Below are positions 63,401 to 64,000 of a stretch of 64,000 nt of DNA, piece after piece (the stretch's first letter is position 1; the number at the start of each line of letters is the position of its first letter). Source of the DNA: Nocardia sp. NBC_01503 (GTDB lineage Bacteria > Actinomycetota > Actinomycetes > Mycobacteriales > Mycobacteriaceae); the NCBI RefSeq assembly GCF_036327755.1, contig NZ_CP109596.1, positions 1,736,001 to 1,800,000 on the forward strand, read 5' to 3'. The notes beneath the pieces were generated by a model. It was not told where the DNA came from. It saw only the letters and a program-made list of their open reading frames with translations, and ran no database searches. The translations under genes and the position numbers were made by a program.

Positions 63401-63447
63401 GTATCGAACGGATCCCCCACTCCCCTACCGCCGTTCAACCCACGCAT
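60433..63447 (-). CDS. Large sacsin/Hsp90-like ATPase protein
   Basis: A 1,004-residue protein. The N-terminal ~200 residues carry a GHKL ATPase fold of the sacsin type: LLTELAQNAADAAAKAG (Asn/Asp box), LHIANTGVALDVSGVHALTA, and GRFGVGFTAVLSVSEEIEF (G2 loop). The remaining ~800 residues are acidic, Leu/Ala/Pro-rich and unassigned. Such proteins occur singly in many actinomycetes and are annotated as molecular-chaperone-like; their role is not known. The ATG has GGAAGGG directly adjacent; an in-frame GTG 27 bases later is possible. Confidence 0.8.
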   Translation of the reverse strand: MRGLNGGRGVGDPFDTAGLRAGVIAAWLGSPTRLREDAATESDLVRAGYRDRLLTELAQNAADAAAKAGVAGRVDVRLDGRTLHIANTGVALDVSGVHALTALRASAKSGADASVGRFGVGFTAVLSVSEEIEFRSKGGSVRFSRAETLALMRAEGVEIPDVEGDFTPPALRLAWSSDAEPAAGFDSEIVLRLRDEVDADALLAGMRAEAVDLLLELPALQSIRIADDEIASAVTDLDNGIQELRITGEWEDRRWWQFRTARARWLLPVREGRPVTAPQDVLRAPTRSDEELSLPALLIADILMQPDRRRLLPGARIAELASGYADFALALPPADRLVLVPAPGFARSEADATLREALIAELRETAWLPVLHGPDHAPGIAAPRAADPLLDIDAALDANAARGSAPAAATIRDDEFQLALDLTGSESTVNDVLGHDLSSDASGTSAVADAQNFRGVLPPRSASVFTGATPELAGLLAEIVGPLVIPELSGRAGSDALGVLDVHRIGLARIAELSGSLERPAQWWYSLYDALEPFVLDPLSVEELGALAVPLTDGRVVTGPRTVVLDDQLESAIPVHWARLVHPEAAHELLGRLGARAATPEDLLNDPALRAILEDDPSDPDTVEAVLNLAANAIPGSLPSWLGLLELPDSTGELLPADELLLPEAPLGRVLVEESPFETIADETLIKYGPEALRAIGVGWSFTVLTEEDPTGPDHHLDDEDSWWEDLREDPPVLRAVRDLDLVDEEEWPEALRLLLSDETTRPLLADRDGYTAWWLRKHAHIDGIPLGLMRHPEDESLHGLLPAIPGFADPDLRILRGVLSAPEIMTAQLAEELLDALADPARMPTPEAISTTHRRLAEAMAAGLLDVDDLDFPGQVRALSGAVIDPADALVLDQPWFGPALPADRLVVGDIASAQSLAALLDLPLASEVVTAEVLGVGRATTWSADPLGILLRLQLDTPTRTGELVIHEELRVRLTGAVEATVAVPWWQVGDTTHVRSQPHSG

Positions 63448-63623
63448 CCCTTCCGCTCGTGTGCGCCCGGCCGCCGCGATACCGCTCGCCGTGCCCGAAC
63501 CAGCCGGAAGGCACGACGAAGCGCAGCGGGAACCGCTGTGCTGAATTCAAACCCGGGTGGGCCCGAATGACCCAACCCGATCACTGTGTCGGCGTCCGAT
63601 ATCCCGGCCGCGCGCGCCGTCGA

Positions 63624-64000
63624 CTACTCCGCGGCTCCGGAGTCGTCCGTATCCGCCGCGCCGGTCTCGGTCTCGACGCGCACCGCGCTCACACCCCAGG
63701 CGTCATCGACCACCGCATCGGGATCGGCGATATCGAACAGGGCGGGAATCCCATTGTCGGCGGGCGCATCCGGCGCCGCGGGTTCGACGGGTGCCGATTC
63801 GGATGCCACGGCATCCGGAACACCTTCGACCACAATGGATTCCGAGGCGACATCGGCCGCTTCGACGGTCACCGCGGACCCGGCGTCGGAGACCGATTCG
63901 ACCACGGTCACCGCCTCGCCGGTGTTGTCCACGACGGCAATGACATCGGCGACGACGGTCTCCGCCTGCACTGCGGGAGTCGCGGCGGCGACCACGACCC
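63624..64000 (-). CDS. C-terminal part of an acidic protein, cut by the window end (possibly DUF3027)
   Basis: The frame is open to the right edge, so the start lies outside. The visible ~124 residues are a very acidic, Val/Ala/Asp/Glu-rich low-complexity tail (VADVIAVVDNTGEAVTVVES; DAWGVSAVRVETETGAADTD). In relatives with this gene order the neighbour is a DUF3027 protein (Rv0877-like) with a variable acidic tail, but nothing visible here proves it. Confidence 0.5.
   Translation of the reverse strand, partial: VVVAAATPAVQAETVVADVIAVVDNTGEAVTVVESVSDAGSAVTVEAADVASESIVVEGVPDAVASESAPVEPAAPDAPADNGIPALFDIADPDAVVDDAWGVSAVRVETETGAADTDDSGAAE

Noticed and set aside
61687..63570. A 627-codon plus-strand frame opposite the sacsin-like gene
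   Set aside because: Arg/Gln-rich antisense artefact without recognisable domains.

Overview
The window is high-GC actinobacterial chromosome. It has GTG/TTG starts, frequent 1-20 bp gene overlaps and Tat/lipobox secretion signals. The gene set points to a mycolic-acid-containing actinomycete, most likely Nocardia (inferred, not proven): LigD of the mycobacterial Pol-PE-Lig type, PrrAB, an EchA6-like protein, an AccD3-like protein, Eis, a hemophore-related protein, SepH and a complete CvnABCD conservon. Much of 16.7-64 kb follows, in inverted order and with insertions, the Mycobacterium tuberculosis region Rv0877-Rv0909 as I recall it.

Layout. 0-8.4 kb: pseudouridine synthase, phosphodiesterase, AraC regulator, Uma2 nuclease, Baeyer-Villiger-type monooxygenase, an accessory patch (two unknown genes divergent from an XRE/DUF5753-DUF397 pair), and a CDF metal exporter. 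8.4-16.7 kb: fused ECF transporter plus EcfT, a secreted protein, a secretory lipase, a YczE-like membrane protein and LigD. 16.7-25.1 kb: lipid/CoA and redox genes (MT0933-type antitoxin, MBL hydrolase, EchA6, FAD oxidoreductase, extended SDR with divergent TetR, aldo/keto reductase, AccD3-like carboxyltransferase). 25.2-31 kb: conservon, whose kinase carries a very long LPQR-repeat tail. 31-38.4 kb: propionyl/acetyl-CoA synthetase, hemophore-related protein, PrrA-PrrB, a Pip/YhgE-like protein lacking its membrane half, and FKBP. 38.5-46.5 kb: SpoU methylase, SepH, SerC, polysaccharide deacetylase, DUF1272 and RDD proteins. 46.5-57.4 kb: CitA, PdxH, MFS, GltA2, Eis, a decayed gene, YccF, FadD, MarR and DUF2530. 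57.4-64 kb: neutral ceramidase with divergent TetR, a sacsin-like ATPase, and a gene cut by the window end.

The least ordinary content is non-coding. A ~93 bp palindromic element occurs four times plus a half copy; its inner stem changes sequence but stays paired. Its tail forms the ribosome binding site of prrA, and its half copy forms the last codons of the pseudouridine synthase. A second, shorter palindromic repeat (GGATCCCGGCC...GCCGGGATGACGG) recurs at gene ends, twice as head-to-head pairs. Two different arrays of tandem short hairpins lie at 37.66-38.02 kb (with an exact 54 bp tandem repeat) and 52.05-52.35 kb (G-rich, directly upstream of eis). Clear operator-like sites lie between divergent genes at 8375-8398, 21401-21435 and 59584-59601. 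SepH and the decayed gene at 53.7 kb each have an apparent single-base shift in a G/C run, so either real lesions or assembly errors must be considered.
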